A DNA stretch of 64,000 nucleotides from Paenibacillus agaridevorans (GTDB taxonomy: Bacteria > Bacillota > Bacilli > Paenibacillales > Paenibacillaceae). Below, one piece after another: positions 27,025 to 35,905 of this stretch (positions are counted from its first letter, which is position 1; every line of letters begins with the position of its first letter). The DNA lies in NCBI RefSeq assembly GCF_003112455.1, contig NZ_BDQX01000108.1, positions 20,612 to 84,611 on the forward strand. Direction: 5' to 3'. Below the pieces are notes generated by a model that was not told the origin of the DNA, did no database searches, and saw nothing but the letters and a program-made list of their open reading frames with translations. The position numbers and the translations under genes were made by a program.

Positions 27025-27156
27025 TATTAGGGAGAAACGCGAGGGCGGTGAGTGGAGCCTAAAGTTGCGCCTCATACTTGTACCATAGTGGTTTACCCAT
27101 GCACCATTGCTTCATTGATCATAAGATATTCGGAAAATAACTAGAGGAGGCTTTAT

Positions 27157-27576
27157 ATGGCGGCAAAGATGAACGTTAGCCCTCGATTTAGAAGACTCTG
27201 TACCCAATTCGGAAGAATCCTGGGCGGTGAATCGGAAGTTGATGAAGGGCCGGTTTGTTTTGTCATGCGAATGACAAACTTAAGGGCGACGATCCTGAAA
27301 AGAAAAACGCGCTCCCCTCTCGTTCAAATGCAAATGTTTTCGTTCGAATCTCTTGATAGATCGGGTCGCGCGCTTTGTTTGGGCGAGACTGCCGTTCATC
27401 AAAATCAAGTTAATCGATTGGTGTCGAATCTACGTAAACGCGGAATAAAAGTGACTGCGCTTCACAATCACTGGCTAAATGAAACGCCTCGATTAATGTA
27501 TTTGCACTGGGAAGCCATCGAGAATCCTATTGTATTTGCTAGAAAAACCAAGGAATCCATTGCATTTTTGGGTTAA
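27157..27576 (+). CDS. DUF1259 (LppY/LpqO-like) protein, copy 1
   Basis: 139 residues, about the size of one DUF1259 module. The conserved signature is IKVTALHNHWLNETPRLMYL followed by HWE; the family's HNH..E..R pattern looks like a metal or ligand site, but no function is established. It lacks a signal peptide. ATG 27157 follows AGAGGAGG. Its paralog starts 55 bp downstream. Confidence 0.85.
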   Translation: MAAKMNVSPRFRRLCTQFGRILGGESEVDEGPVCFVMRMTNLRATILKRKTRSPLVQMQMFSFESLDRSGRALCLGETAVHQNQVNRLVSNLRKRGIKVTALHNHWLNETPRLMYLHWEAIENPIVFARKTKESIAFLG

Positions 27577-27630
27577 TGCAGCTAAACGCTGAAACTGTAT
27601 TCATAGCATAGTATGAAAGGATGATATCTT

Positions 27631-28053
27631 ATGGCGGCTCAAGCGAAAGCAAGTCCTCGATTTAGAAGACTTTGCAACCAATTTTCAGCCATTTTAGGCG
27701 GAACGGAACATGAAATAACAAAAGGTCCAGTTTGTTTTGTGTCCAGAAACAGGAAAATCAACGCCACAATATTAGGGCGGCGCACCACATCGCCATTAGT
27801 CCGTTATCAGCTGTTCTCGTTTGAATCACTGGACAGTTCAGGCCGCGCACTCTGTTTAGGGGAAACGGCCCTTTTTCAGAGTCAAGTTAATCAACTGCTG
27901 TCAAACCTTCGCAGAAACGGGATCAAAGTAACAGCCGTTCATAATCATTGGCTGTTTGAGAACCCGCGTCTTATGTATATTCATTGGGAGTCGATCGATA
28001 ATCCCATTGCATTCGCGAGAAAAGTGAAACGGTCTATTGCTTTCTTAGGTTAG
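27631..28053 (+). CDS. DUF1259 (LppY/LpqO-like) protein, copy 2
   Basis: 140 residues, collinear with copy 1 over its whole length (SPRFRRLC, GPVCFV, SFESLD.SGRALCLGETA, NLR..GIKVTA.HNHWL, SIAFLG). The two genes are a tandem duplication diverged by roughly a third of positions. Longer family members carry two such modules in one chain, so these two may work as a pair. A terminator follows at 28087. Confidence 0.85.
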   Translation: MAAQAKASPRFRRLCNQFSAILGGTEHEITKGPVCFVSRNRKINATILGRRTTSPLVRYQLFSFESLDSSGRALCLGETALFQSQVNQLLSNLRRNGIKVTAVHNHWLFENPRLMYIHWESIDNPIAFARKVKRSIAFLG

Positions 28054-28086
28054 CTTTGATTCGTATTCGGTAACAAGTTATGACGG

Positions 28087-28136
28087 AAAAGTCCTTCATC
28101 AAGCTGCGGCTCCGTTGCTTGGGATGGACTTTTTTT
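28087..28136 (+). terminator. Terminator of the DUF1259 pair
   Basis: AAAAGTCC and AAGC pair with GCTT and GGACTTTTTTT across an interrupted stem. It separates this unit from polA. Confidence 0.75.
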
Positions 28137-28191
28137 GTGTTATAATAAGGGGAAGTTATTGACTGTTGGAAACGAGGTGCTAGTCGAACCT

Positions 28192-30873
28192 ATGGAAAAA
28201 TGGATGTTAATCGACGGCAACAGCATCGCTTATCGGGCGTTTTTCGCGCTGCCGCCGCTCACGAATTCTGCCGGACTGCATACAAATGCGATTTTCGGCT
28301 TTACGACGATGTTGCTCAAGATGCTGGAGGAGCAGAAACCTACGCATGTGCTGGTCGCATTCGACGCAGGCAAGGTGACGTTCCGCCACGAAGGCTACAG
28401 CGAATACAAAGGCGGAAGGCAGAAGACGCCGCCGGAGCTGTCGGAGCAATTTCCGGTGCTCAAAGAACTGATCTCGGCCTTTAACATTAAGCAATTCGAG
28501 TTATCCGGCTATGAGGCCGACGATATTATCGGCACGCTTACGAAACAAGCCGACGAATCCGGCGTGCAAGCCATTGTCGTTACCGGCGACAAGGATATGC
28601 TGCAGCTGGCCTCGCCCGGCGTAACGGTGGCGGTTACGCGCAAGGGCGTCAGCGAGGTGGACTGGTATACGCCGGAAGCCATCGACGAGCGATACGGCCT
28701 GAAACCGCTTCAGATCATCGATCTCAAAGGGTTGATGGGCGATACGTCAGACAATATTCCCGGCGTGCCGGGCGTGGGGGAGAAGACGGCGCTTAAGCTG
28801 TTGCACGAATACGGCAGCGTGGAGAACGTGCTGGACAACCTGGCGGCGCTCAAGGGCAAGCTCAAAGACAATATCGAGACGCACAAGGACGACGCCGTCA
28901 TGAGCAAGAAGCTGGCGACGATCTACCGCGAGGTGCCGCTGGATCGGGAGACGGAGGATCTGCGCTGGGACGGCTACGACGCTGCGAAGCTCGGCGAGTC
29001 GCTGCGCAAGCTGGAATTCCGGACGCTTCTGGAGCGGCTGGAGCTGGCATCGGAGAGCGGCGCAAGCGAATCAGACGCCAAGGCAGCCGCAGCCAGCCTT
29101 AATGTGACTGTTCCGACGGGAGGGAAGGATGGCGAAGGAGAGATCCGCAGGCTGCTGAAGTCCTTGGAATCATCGGACAAGCATGGCTTATACATAGAAG
29201 CGATCGGCGAGAATCCGCATCACGCAGAGCTGCTTGGTCTTGCCCTCGCCTTGGAGGATGAAGTATTCGTATTCCCGCTGGAGGAGCTGAAGGCAGGATA
29301 CGCAGAAGGCCTACGCGAGTGGCTGGCTTCCGAGGAGCGTCCGAAATACGGCTTCGACCTGCATAAGTCGGAGCTGGCGCTGCGCTGGGCGGGTATCGCT
29401 CTCGGAGGAGCCGCGTTGGATGTGCAGCTAGCGGCTTATCTGCTTAATCCGACGGATACCCAGTTGTCGCTGAGCGCCATCAATGAGCGGCTAGGCCAGA
29501 CGGGCGTTCCTTCGGACGAAGCCGTATACGGCAAGGGAGCAAAGTTTAAGGTGCCTGAGCCGGATACGCTGCATCGTCACCTCGCGCTTAAGGCTGACGC
29601 CGTGCGGCGGCTTGTGCCATTTATTAACGAAGAGTTGACGAGGACGGGAATGAGCGGGCTTTATTTTGATTTGGAGCAGCCGCTGTCACGAGTGTTGGCA
29701 GGCATGGAACACCAAGGGATCAAGGTGGAGCGCGGTGAGCTGCAGTCGCTGGGCGAGAGACTGGAGTCGCAGCTGACTTCCATTATGGCCGATATCTATA
29801 GTAAGGCCGGAGCGGAGTTCAACATCAACTCTCCGAAGCAGCTTGGAGAAATTTTGTTCGAGAAGCTGGGTCTTCCAGCCAGGAAAAAAACAAAAACCGG
29901 CTATTCCACAGATGCCGAAGTGCTGGAAGAGCTGGCGCCATATTCGGAGATTATACCGCCGATCCTTCACTTCCGGCAATTGGCCAAGCTGCAATCTACC
30001 TACGTGGAAGGTTTGCTGAAGGAGATTCGCGAGGAGACGGGCAAGGTCCATACGTATTACCGTCAGACGATCGCGGCTACGGGAAGGCTGAGCAGCCAAT
30101 TCCCGAACCTGCAGAATATCCCGATCCGGCTGGAAGAAGGGCGCCAGATCCGTAAGGCATTCGTGCCGTCGGAGCCGGGCTGGTCCATTCTCGCGGCGGA
30201 CTATTCGCAGATCGAGCTGCGCGTGCTTGCCCATATTTCCGGCGATGAAAATTTGAAGGAAGCGTTTATTCACGATATGGACATTCATACGAAGACGGCG
30301 ATGGACGTTTTCGGCGTGACCGCAGAGGAAGTGGACGGCAATATGAGACGTTCCGCCAAGGCGGTCAACTTCGGCATCGTGTACGGGATCAGCGATTTCG
30401 GCTTGTCGCAGAACCTGGGCATTACGCGTAAGGAAGCTTCGGCGTTTATCGAACAATACTTTAATGTGTTTAAGGGCGTACGGAAGTATATGGACGATAT
30501 TGTCGTAAAGGCGCGCGAAAATGGATACGTAACGACGCTGCTCGACCGTAGAAGATATCTGCCCGAGATTAAGGCCTCCAACTTCAATCTGCGATCGTTT
30601 GCCGAACGTACCGCGATGAATACGCCGATCCAGGGCACGGCTGCCGATATTATCAAGCTGGCCATGGTGCAGATGGACGAGCAGCTTCGCGAACGCGGTT
30701 TAAAGAGCCGCATGTTGCTGCAGGTACATGACGAATTGGTATTCGAAGTTCCGCCGGAAGAGATGGAGCAGATGAAGAAGCTGCTGCCAGACGTGATGTC
30801 GAACGCGATTAAGCTGGACGTGCCGCTAAAGGCGGATGTCAGCTACGGCGATAATTGGTATGAGGCGAAGTAA
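28192..30873 (+). CDS. polA: DNA polymerase I
   Basis: 893 residues. N-terminal 5'-3' exonuclease/FEN (about 1-300: LIDGNSIAYRAF, YEADDIIGTL, GDKDMLQL, DTSDNIPGVPGVGEKTA). The middle 3'-5' exonuclease domain looks inactive: the DTE region reads LYIEA. The polymerase domain has motif A DYSQIELRVLAHISGD, motif B RRSAKAVNFGIVYG and motif C QVHDELVFEVP. It fills gaps in repair and replaces Okazaki primers. Start chosen at ATG 28192 (MEKWMLIDGN); a GTG six codons earlier is an alternative. First gene of polA-mutM-ytaF-coaE. Confidence 0.97.
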   Translation: MEKWMLIDGNSIAYRAFFALPPLTNSAGLHTNAIFGFTTMLLKMLEEQKPTHVLVAFDAGKVTFRHEGYSEYKGGRQKTPPELSEQFPVLKELISAFNIKQFELSGYEADDIIGTLTKQADESGVQAIVVTGDKDMLQLASPGVTVAVTRKGVSEVDWYTPEAIDERYGLKPLQIIDLKGLMGDTSDNIPGVPGVGEKTALKLLHEYGSVENVLDNLAALKGKLKDNIETHKDDAVMSKKLATIYREVPLDRETEDLRWDGYDAAKLGESLRKLEFRTLLERLELASESGASESDAKAAAASLNVTVPTGGKDGEGEIRRLLKSLESSDKHGLYIEAIGENPHHAELLGLALALEDEVFVFPLEELKAGYAEGLREWLASEERPKYGFDLHKSELALRWAGIALGGAALDVQLAAYLLNPTDTQLSLSAINERLGQTGVPSDEAVYGKGAKFKVPEPDTLHRHLALKADAVRRLVPFINEELTRTGMSGLYFDLEQPLSRVLAGMEHQGIKVERGELQSLGERLESQLTSIMADIYSKAGAEFNINSPKQLGEILFEKLGLPARKKTKTGYSTDAEVLEELAPYSEIIPPILHFRQLAKLQSTYVEGLLKEIREETGKVHTYYRQTIAATGRLSSQFPNLQNIPIRLEEGRQIRKAFVPSEPGWSILAADYSQIELRVLAHISGDENLKEAFIHDMDIHTKTAMDVFGVTAEEVDGNMRRSAKAVNFGIVYGISDFGLSQNLGITRKEASAFIEQYFNVFKGVRKYMDDIVVKARENGYVTTLLDRRRYLPEIKASNFNLRSFAERTAMNTPIQGTAADIIKLAMVQMDEQLRERGLKSRMLLQVHDELVFEVPPEEMEQMKKLLPDVMSNAIKLDVPLKADVSYGDNWYEAK

Positions 30874-30932
30874 AGGAAGAATACGCACAGTCCCCTCGGA
30901 TGCAGTATAATGGTAGCCAGAGGTGAGGAGAC

Positions 30933-31793
30933 ATGCCTGAACTACCAGAGGTAGAAACGGTAAAACGTACATTAATTCAGCTGATCGGCGGCAAGACCAT
31001 TCAATCGGTCAAGGTAAAGCTGCCTAGAATTATACAGCGGCCGGCAGAGCCCGAAGCATTTGAGCGGGCGCTTGTCGGACGCACCGTGCAGACGGTGGAG
31101 CGCAGAGGGAAGTTTTTGCGCATTGTGCTCGACGGTTTGATATTGGTGTCGCATTTGCGCATGGAGGGCCGTTATGGTCTGTTCGAAGCGGACGAGCCTG
31201 TAGAAAATCATACCCATGTGCTGTTCCGCTTCGAAGACGGCACCGAATTGCGGTACAAGGATGTAAGACAATTCGGCACGATGCATCTGTTCTCGCCGGG
31301 CGAGGAGTTTCTGCTGCCGCCGCTAAACAAACTGGGATTGGAGCCGCTGGAGCCCGGGTTTACATTGTCTGCGCTTCGCGAACGCCTTCAAAAGCGCACG
31401 ACGAGGATCAAACCGCTGCTGCTTAACCAGGAGCTGATCGTCGGACTTGGCAATATCTATGTCGACGAAGCGCTGTTTCAGGCCCGCATTCACCCGGAAC
31501 GGGAGCCGTCCAGTTTGAGCGGACCGGAATGGAAGCGATTGTATGCCGCCATTATCGAGACATTGTCCCGCGCGGTGGAGGCGGGCGGCTCTTCCGTCAA
31601 GTCCTATGTGAACGGTCAAGGCGAGATGGGGATGTTCCAGCATCAGTTGCTTGTCTATGGCCGCAAGGACGAGCCTTGTCCGAACTGTTCTAGACAGATC
31701 ACCAAATTCGTGGTCGGCGGGCGCGGAACGCATATTTGCGAACGATGCCAGCCGCTGAAGTCCAAGGTGAACTCGCCTTCACCTGCACGTTAG
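30933..31793 (+). CDS. mutM: Formamidopyrimidine-DNA glycosylase
   Basis: 286 residues. Removes 8-oxoguanine and formamidopyrimidines and nicks the abasic site. Catalytic Pro after the initiator Met with Glu (PELPEVETV), the conserved Lys in GKFL, the NQELIVGLGNIYVDEALF helix-two-turn-helix, and a C-terminal zinc finger (CPNCSRQITKF..GGRGTHICERCQ). ATG 30933 follows GAGGTGAGGAG. It sits 59 bp after polA. Confidence 0.97.
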   Translation: MPELPEVETVKRTLIQLIGGKTIQSVKVKLPRIIQRPAEPEAFERALVGRTVQTVERRGKFLRIVLDGLILVSHLRMEGRYGLFEADEPVENHTHVLFRFEDGTELRYKDVRQFGTMHLFSPGEEFLLPPLNKLGLEPLEPGFTLSALRERLQKRTTRIKPLLLNQELIVGLGNIYVDEALFQARIHPEREPSSLSGPEWKRLYAAIIETLSRAVEAGGSSVKSYVNGQGEMGMFQHQLLVYGRKDEPCPNCSRQITKFVVGGRGTHICERCQPLKSKVNSPSPAR

Positions 31794-31822
31794 GAAAACG
31801 TCATTGTGCACCGCAGCGCTCT

Positions 31823-31909
31823 CCCCGCATATGATGATGGTGTTACGAACGATAGGCGAATGCCCTTCTAACCCATCATGTCGTTAGTCGGCATTCGCTG
31901 ATTGCGGGG
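31823..31909 (+). promoter_or_regulatory. Structured leader covering the ytaF ribosome site
   Basis: An inner stem pairs GCGAATGCC (31856) and CTAAC with GTTAG and GGCATTCGC (ends 31898): 14 bp with one small internal loop. An outer pairing joins CCCCGCA (31823) to TGCGGGG (31903-31909), which overlaps the GGGGAGG ribosome site of ytaF. No T-run follows, so control at translation is more likely than termination. No known riboswitch is recognised. Confidence 0.45.
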
Positions 31910-31921
31910 AGGAGCCTGAAG

Positions 31922-32632
31922 TTGATTGCACATCTGTTATCCTTGGTTCTGCTGGCCTTTGCCGTCAGCTTGGACGGCTTCGGCGTCGGCGTGACGTACG
32001 GGCTGAGGAAGATTCGAATTCCGATTCTGTCGGTGTTGATCATCGCTTGCTGCTCAGGGCTGATTATAGGGTTATCCATGCAGGCGGGGGGCTGGTTGAG
32101 CGGCTTTGTCTCGGAGTACGTCGCCAGGGTCGTCGGAGCTTCCATCCTTATCGTGATCGGTTGCTTCGCTCTCGTGCAGCTGTGGCGAGGCAAACATCAG
32201 CCGGATTCGGCTGATGATCATGGGCCGGTTGCAGCCGCTGTTGGCATTAGCGACAGCCGTCTTGCTTCGGCGGGCGGGGAAGACGCCGCCATGCAGATGT
32301 TTAAGCTGGAGCTTAAGAGGCTCGGCCTCGTTATCCAGATTCTGCGCACGCCGCAAGCGGCGGACGTCGACCGCTCCGGCATCATCTCCGCTTCCGAGGC
32401 GGTCATGTTGGGAGTCGCCTTGTCGCTTGACGCGTTCGGCGCGGGACTTGGAGCGGCGCTGCTCGGCTTGCCTGCTCTCTTGACTGCCATCGTCATTGCG
32501 GTGTCCAGCGCGATCTTTCTCGTGTGCGGCACGCAGCTCGGCTTGCGATTCGCTTCGAAGCGGGGGATGGGCGCTTTATCTGTTGTACCGGGGATCATGT
32601 TGATCATAATGGGGCTTTTCAAATTGTTCTAA
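31922..32632 (+). CDS. ytaF: Sporulation membrane protein YtaF (MntP-like fold)
   Basis: 236 residues with about six TM helices and two homologous halves, each with a signature (AVSLDGFGVGVTYG near the N-terminus; ALSLDAFGAGLGAAL later). The Asp residues inside helices resemble those of MntP/CadD-type cation exporters. In bacilli the gene lies between mutM and coaE and is annotated as sporulation-related. TTG start at 31922 after GGGGAGGAG. The transported ion is not established. Confidence 0.88.
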   Translation: MIAHLLSLVLLAFAVSLDGFGVGVTYGLRKIRIPILSVLIIACCSGLIIGLSMQAGGWLSGFVSEYVARVVGASILIVIGCFALVQLWRGKHQPDSADDHGPVAAAVGISDSRLASAGGEDAAMQMFKLELKRLGLVIQILRTPQAADVDRSGIISASEAVMLGVALSLDAFGAGLGAALLGLPALLTAIVIAVSSAIFLVCGTQLGLRFASKRGMGALSVVPGIMLIIMGLFKLF

Positions 32633-32657
32633 ATCGTGACGAGTGCGAGGTGAGACC

Positions 32658-33257
32658 ATGATTATCGGATTGACCGGCGGCATCGCAAGCGGGAAAAGCA
32701 CCGTCTCCCAGCTGCTTGTCGAACGCGGCGCCGCTTTGGTTGATGCCGACGCGGTCGCCAGGGAAGTCGTCCAGCCGGGGGAAGCCGCGCTGGACGAAAT
32801 CGCGGCGCTGTTCGGACAAGCCGTCATCCAGGAGGATGGCTCGCTTAACCGGAAGGCGCTAGGCGACATCGTGTTTGGCGATAAAGATAAGCTTAAGATG
32901 CTGGAGAGTATTACGCATCCCGCCATTAGGCGGCGCATGCAGGAGAAGATACATAAACTATCGGCAGAGAATCCTCGTCGGCTGATCGTTGCCGATATAC
33001 CGCTCCTCTACGAGACGGGGCAGGTGCAGCTGTATGATGGGGTTATGGTCGTCTATGTTCCAGCGGATGTGCAGGTGCATCGTCTAGCGGAACGTAACGG
33101 CATGTCCAAGGAGGAAGCGGAGCAAAGAGTTTCGCTGCAGATGGACATTGAAGAAAAGCGGAAACTGGCGGATTGGGTAATCGACAATAGAGGCACGATA
33201 GAAAATACGGCGCGGCAGATCGACGACTTATGGAAGCAGCAGGAATGGCAGCCATGA
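32658..33257 (+). CDS. coaE: Dephospho-CoA kinase
   Basis: 199 residues. Phosphorylates the 3'-OH of dephospho-CoA, the last step of CoA synthesis. P-loop GLTGGIASGKST at residues 5-16, DADAVAREVVQPG, the HPAIRRRM helix and ADIPLLYE are all family signatures. ATG 32658 follows GAGGTGAG; the frame from 32643 adds five residues without a better site. The stop overlaps the next start. Confidence 0.96.
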   Translation: MIIGLTGGIASGKSTVSQLLVERGAALVDADAVAREVVQPGEAALDEIAALFGQAVIQEDGSLNRKALGDIVFGDKDKLKMLESITHPAIRRRMQEKIHKLSAENPRRLIVADIPLLYETGQVQLYDGVMVVYVPADVQVHRLAERNGMSKEEAEQRVSLQMDIEEKRKLADWVIDNRGTIENTARQIDDLWKQQEWQP

Positions 33258-33829
33258 AGAAAAAACGAATACGAGTAAAAAAGAGATTTTATCTGATCCT
33301 GCTGGTGGCGCTGATCGCTTTCCTGTTTTTGAAGTCGGACTGGATGGCGAGATGGATGTACCCCGTTCATTATAAGGACGATATACGGGCCAGCGCCGAA
33401 AATTATGATTTGGAACCGCATTTGATCGCGGCTATTATTCGTTCCGAATCCAATTACGAGACGGGCAGGGAATCCAGAAAAGGCGCGCTGGGTCTCATGC
33501 AGCTGATGCCGACAACGGCACATTGGGTCGTGGAGAAAGCTGGATTCGATGCCGTCAACGACGATGTGCTGCGGCATAGGGCCGATGTCAGCATCGAGGT
33601 AGGCTCATGGTATCTCGGCTGGCTCCACCATCAATTTGATCACAACGCCATAGCAGCCGTGGCGGCATACAATGCCGGTCAGGGCAATGTCAACAAGTGG
33701 CTGGACAGCGGCAAATGGGACGGGGAATTGGATTCCGTAAGCGAGATTCCTTTTGGCGAGACCAGACACTATGTACAACGAGTTTTTTATTATTATAATA
33801 AGTACAAGGATTTATATCCGGAATTTTGA
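33254..33829 (+). CDS. Membrane-anchored lytic transglycosylase (SLT domain)
   Basis: 191 residues. A basic N-terminus and one TM helix (about 11-28, FYLILLVALIAFLFL) anchor it outside the membrane. The SLT fold has catalytic Glu in AAIIRSESNYETG, then GALGLMQLMPTTA and the AVAAYNAGQGNV motif. It cleaves peptidoglycan between MurNAc and GlcNAc. ATG 33254 overlaps the coaE stop (ATGA). Confidence 0.92.
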   Translation: MKKKRIRVKKRFYLILLVALIAFLFLKSDWMARWMYPVHYKDDIRASAENYDLEPHLIAAIIRSESNYETGRESRKGALGLMQLMPTTAHWVVEKAGFDAVNDDVLRHRADVSIEVGSWYLGWLHHQFDHNAIAAVAAYNAGQGNVNKWLDSGKWDGELDSVSEIPFGETRHYVQRVFYYYNKYKDLYPEF

Positions 33830-33850
33830 GCATCCTGATCATTGAACATA

Positions 33851-33908
33851 AACAGAGAAGCCTTGAAGGGCTCGCCGCTTCGGGACAAGCACCTTCAAGA
33901 CCTCTGTT
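33851..33908. terminator. Long bidirectional hairpin between convergent genes
   Basis: AACAGAG...CCTTGAAGG pairs with CCTTCAAG...CTCTGTT in a long interrupted stem lying between the transglycosylase stop and the SASP stop. It can serve both transcripts. Confidence 0.7.
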
Positions 33909-33934
33909 ATACATACGAGCTTAATAAATCAACA

Positions 33935-34159
33935 TTAACGTTGGCCTGCTTGGCCAGCCAGGGATTGCTCAGCGATTTGGACCAGGCGTTTCGTGATGTA
34001 ACCCCCGATGGAGCCTGTGTCTCTCGTCGCCATGTTGCCGTAGTAGCCGTCTTGCGGAATCGCGATGCCCAGCTCTTGAGCGACCTCGAATTTCATTTGG
34101 TCCAGAGCGGCTGTCGCTTGTGGTACTAACAGGTTGTTGCTGCTGTTGTTCGAGCTCAT
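33935..34159 (-). CDS. Alpha/beta-type small acid-soluble spore protein
   Basis: 74 residues. Contains the two conserved blocks of the family: LDQMKFEVAQELGI with the Glu cut by the GPR protease, and GNMATRDTGSIGGYITKRLV. Binds and protects spore DNA from UV and heat. The ATG at 34159 has AAGGAGGTG upstream. Probably expressed in the forespore (see the promoter entry). Direct evidence that the organism sporulates. Confidence 0.95.
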   Translation of the reverse strand: MSSNNSSNNLLVPQATAALDQMKFEVAQELGIAIPQDGYYGNMATRDTGSIGGYITKRLVQIAEQSLAGQAGQR

Positions 34160-34189
34160 TGATGTTCACCTCCTTGCGGTTGGTAACTG

Positions 34190-34220
34190 TATTATGTGCG
34201 TTATTCCAAATATCATTACA
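34190..34220 (-). promoter_or_regulatory. Candidate SigG promoter of the SASP gene
   Basis: On the minus strand CATAATA (34196-34190) matches the forespore SigG -10 consensus, with TGTAAT 18 bases upstream as an imperfect -35. The position, about 30 bp before the ribosome site, is right for a spore-protein gene. Confidence 0.5.
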
Positions 34221-34320
34221 GGAAAGGTATGGCAAAAAAAGGTTGTTCAAAAAATCCGAAAAACAAACTTTTTGAACACGTATTTTGAATATTAAAATTT
34301 AGAAAGGAGGCGCCAAGCCT

Positions 34321-34800
34321 ATGAAATGCCCGTATTGCGATTATGCCGGTACAAAGGTGCTGGACTCGCGACCTGCCAACGAAAACAAGTCGATTCGTCG
34401 CCGCCGTGAATGCGAGAAGTGCAGCCGCAGGTTCACAACGTTCGAGATGATTGAGGAGACGCCGCTTATCGTCATCAAGAAAGACGGAAGCCGCGAAGAA
34501 TTTAGCCGCGACAAAATATTGCGCGGGTTAATTCGCGCTTGCGAGAAGCGGCCCGTGTCCGTCGAACGGCTCGAGGTCATCGTCTCCGAAGTAGAGAAGG
34601 AGCTGCGGACGACGGCGGTCGCCGAAGTCGACAGCAGCGATATCGGCACCATTGTTATGAGCCAGCTGTATCCCGTAGACGAGGTGGCGTACGTTCGCTT
34701 TGCTTCCGTCTATCGCCAGTTCAAGGATATCGACATGTTCATGAAGGAACTAAACAGTCTGTTGTCTAAACATCCTTTGACCGGCGGAGACCGATCGTAA
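34321..34800 (+). CDS. nrdR: Transcriptional repressor NrdR
   Basis: 159 residues. N-terminal zinc ribbon (MKCPYC...CEKC with RRRREC) followed by an ATP-cone ([31 protein letters not shown]). Represses ribonucleotide reductase genes when dATP is high. ATG 34321 follows GAAAGGAGG. No NrdR-box pair is seen at its own promoter. The gene keeps its place near coaE as in other bacilli. Confidence 0.97.
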   Translation: MKCPYCDYAGTKVLDSRPANENKSIRRRRECEKCSRRFTTFEMIEETPLIVIKKDGSREEFSRDKILRGLIRACEKRPVSVERLEVIVSEVEKELRTTAVAEVDSSDIGTIVMSQLYPVDEVAYVRFASVYRQFKDIDMFMKELNSLLSKHPLTGGDRS

Positions 34801-34827
34801 TTACCCGATTCGACATATGCGAGAATG

Positions 34828-34860
34828 AAATCCGTTCCCTTTGGGGATCGGATTTTTTTT
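34828..34860 (+). terminator. nrdR terminator
   Basis: AAATCCG and TCCC pair with GGGGA and CGGATTTTTTTT; canonical stem with a T8 tail. Confidence 0.88.
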
Positions 34861-34861
34861 G

Positions 34862-34956
34862 TTACAGGACGATTACAAAGTTTTCATGCAAACAGCATAC
34901 ATTTTACATTGAATTTACACTCCGCATATACGCGCTTTAAAAAAGCTCTCTATAAT
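34862..34956 (+). promoter_or_regulatory. Pho box and promoter of the pst operon
   Basis: TTACA occurs at 34862, 34873, 34904 and 34915; each pair is spaced 11 bp, with degenerate copies between. This matches the TT(A/T/C)ACA direct-repeat site of phosphorylated PhoP. TATAAT at 34951-34956 follows 31 bp after the last repeat, as in Pho-activated promoters lacking a -35. It indicates induction on phosphate starvation. Confidence 0.75.
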
Positions 34957-34999
34957 TCAGTTTGTAGCCAACAAATATAAAGGTGGAGGAATGAAACCA

Positions 35000-35905
35000 A
35001 TGAAAAAGATCCAACAGAAAAAAATGTTCTCGGGGGCAATTCTTACAGTAGTAACATCGGCCATGATCGTAACGGGTTGCGGCGGCAACAATACGAATAA
35101 TTCGGGCGGCGCGGCGACAAACGCACCTACCAATGCTCCGACGGAAGCGGCTTCGCCATCCCCTGAAACAAAGGTTAGCGGGTCTGTAACGGTAGCGGGC
35201 TCCACGTCCGTACAACCACTTGCGGAAGAGCTTGGAACAGCATATATGGGTACAAACGGCGATGCACGGATCGAAGTATCCGGCGGCGGATCCGGCGCAG
35301 GCGTAAAAGCAGCACAAGCCGGAACAGCCGATATCGGCATGGCTTCCAGAGCCATTAAAGACGATGAGACTGGCATCGAGCCAATCGTTATCGCGATCGA
35401 CGGTATCGCGGTTGTAGCCAACTCCGCTAACGAAGTAGAAAACCTGACAGTAGATCAAGTTAAAGGCATCTTTTCCGGTCAAATCAAGAACTGGAGCGAA
35501 GTTGGCGGCAAAGACGGCAACATCGTCGTTATCAACCGTGAAGAAGGATCCGGCACGCGCGACGCTTTCGGCGAGATCGTGCTTGGCGAAGAGCCTTTCG
35601 TAGCTGAAGCGATCATCCAGAACTCGACTGGCGCAGTTCGCGAAGCGGTTAGCCAAGACGCTAACGCAATTGGTTACATCTCCACTGGCGGTCTGAACGA
35701 TTCCGTTAAAGCCGTTAAAGTCGATGAGCACGAGCCGACTGAAGAAAACATCAAATCCGGCCTTTATCCGATCCAACGTCCATTTAACTTCCTGGTTGGC
35801 GATTCCAAAGATCCTAGCGCAGTAGCCCAAGCTTTCATCGACTATGTTCTCAGCGACGCAGGACAGGCAATCGTAGCAGAAAACGGTTATGTAACCGTAA
35901 AATAA
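35000..35905 (+). CDS. pstS: Phosphate ABC transporter substrate-binding lipoprotein PstS
   Basis: 301 residues. Lipobox region IVTGCGGNN; Thr/Ala/Pro-rich linker; then the PstS fold with phosphate-binding SGSVTVAGSTSVQPLAEEL, SGGGSGAGVKA and NREEGSGTRDAF. Captures phosphate outside the membrane for PstCA. ATG 35000 has GGAGG ten bases upstream; the ATG at 34991 is too close to it. Confidence 0.96.
   Translation: MKKIQQKKMFSGAILTVVTSAMIVTGCGGNNTNNSGGAATNAPTNAPTEAASPSPETKVSGSVTVAGSTSVQPLAEELGTAYMGTNGDARIEVSGGGSGAGVKAAQAGTADIGMASRAIKDDETGIEPIVIAIDGIAVVANSANEVENLTVDQVKGIFSGQIKNWSEVGGKDGNIVVINREEGSGTRDAFGEIVLGEEPFVAEAIIQNSTGAVREAVSQDANAIGYISTGGLNDSVKAVKVDEHEPTEENIKSGLYPIQRPFNFLVGDSKDPSAVAQAFIDYVLSDAGQAIVAENGYVTVK

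Noticed and set aside
26843-27025. 60-codon minus-strand frame upstream of the GSDH-like gene.
   Set aside because: It runs through the terminator-like hairpin and overlaps the GSDH start region; no family resemblance.
29686-30456. 256-codon open frame antisense to polA.
   Set aside because: Lies over conserved polymerase motifs; typical shadow frame in GC-rich coding sequence.
31823-31909. Leader of ytaF as a yybP-ykoY manganese riboswitch.
   Set aside because: The conserved loop sequences of that riboswitch are not present; only the MntP-like fold of the downstream protein suggested it.
33842-34129. 95-codon + strand frame after the transglycosylase gene.
   Set aside because: It overlaps the SASP gene on the other strand, which has unmistakable family motifs and a good ribosome site.
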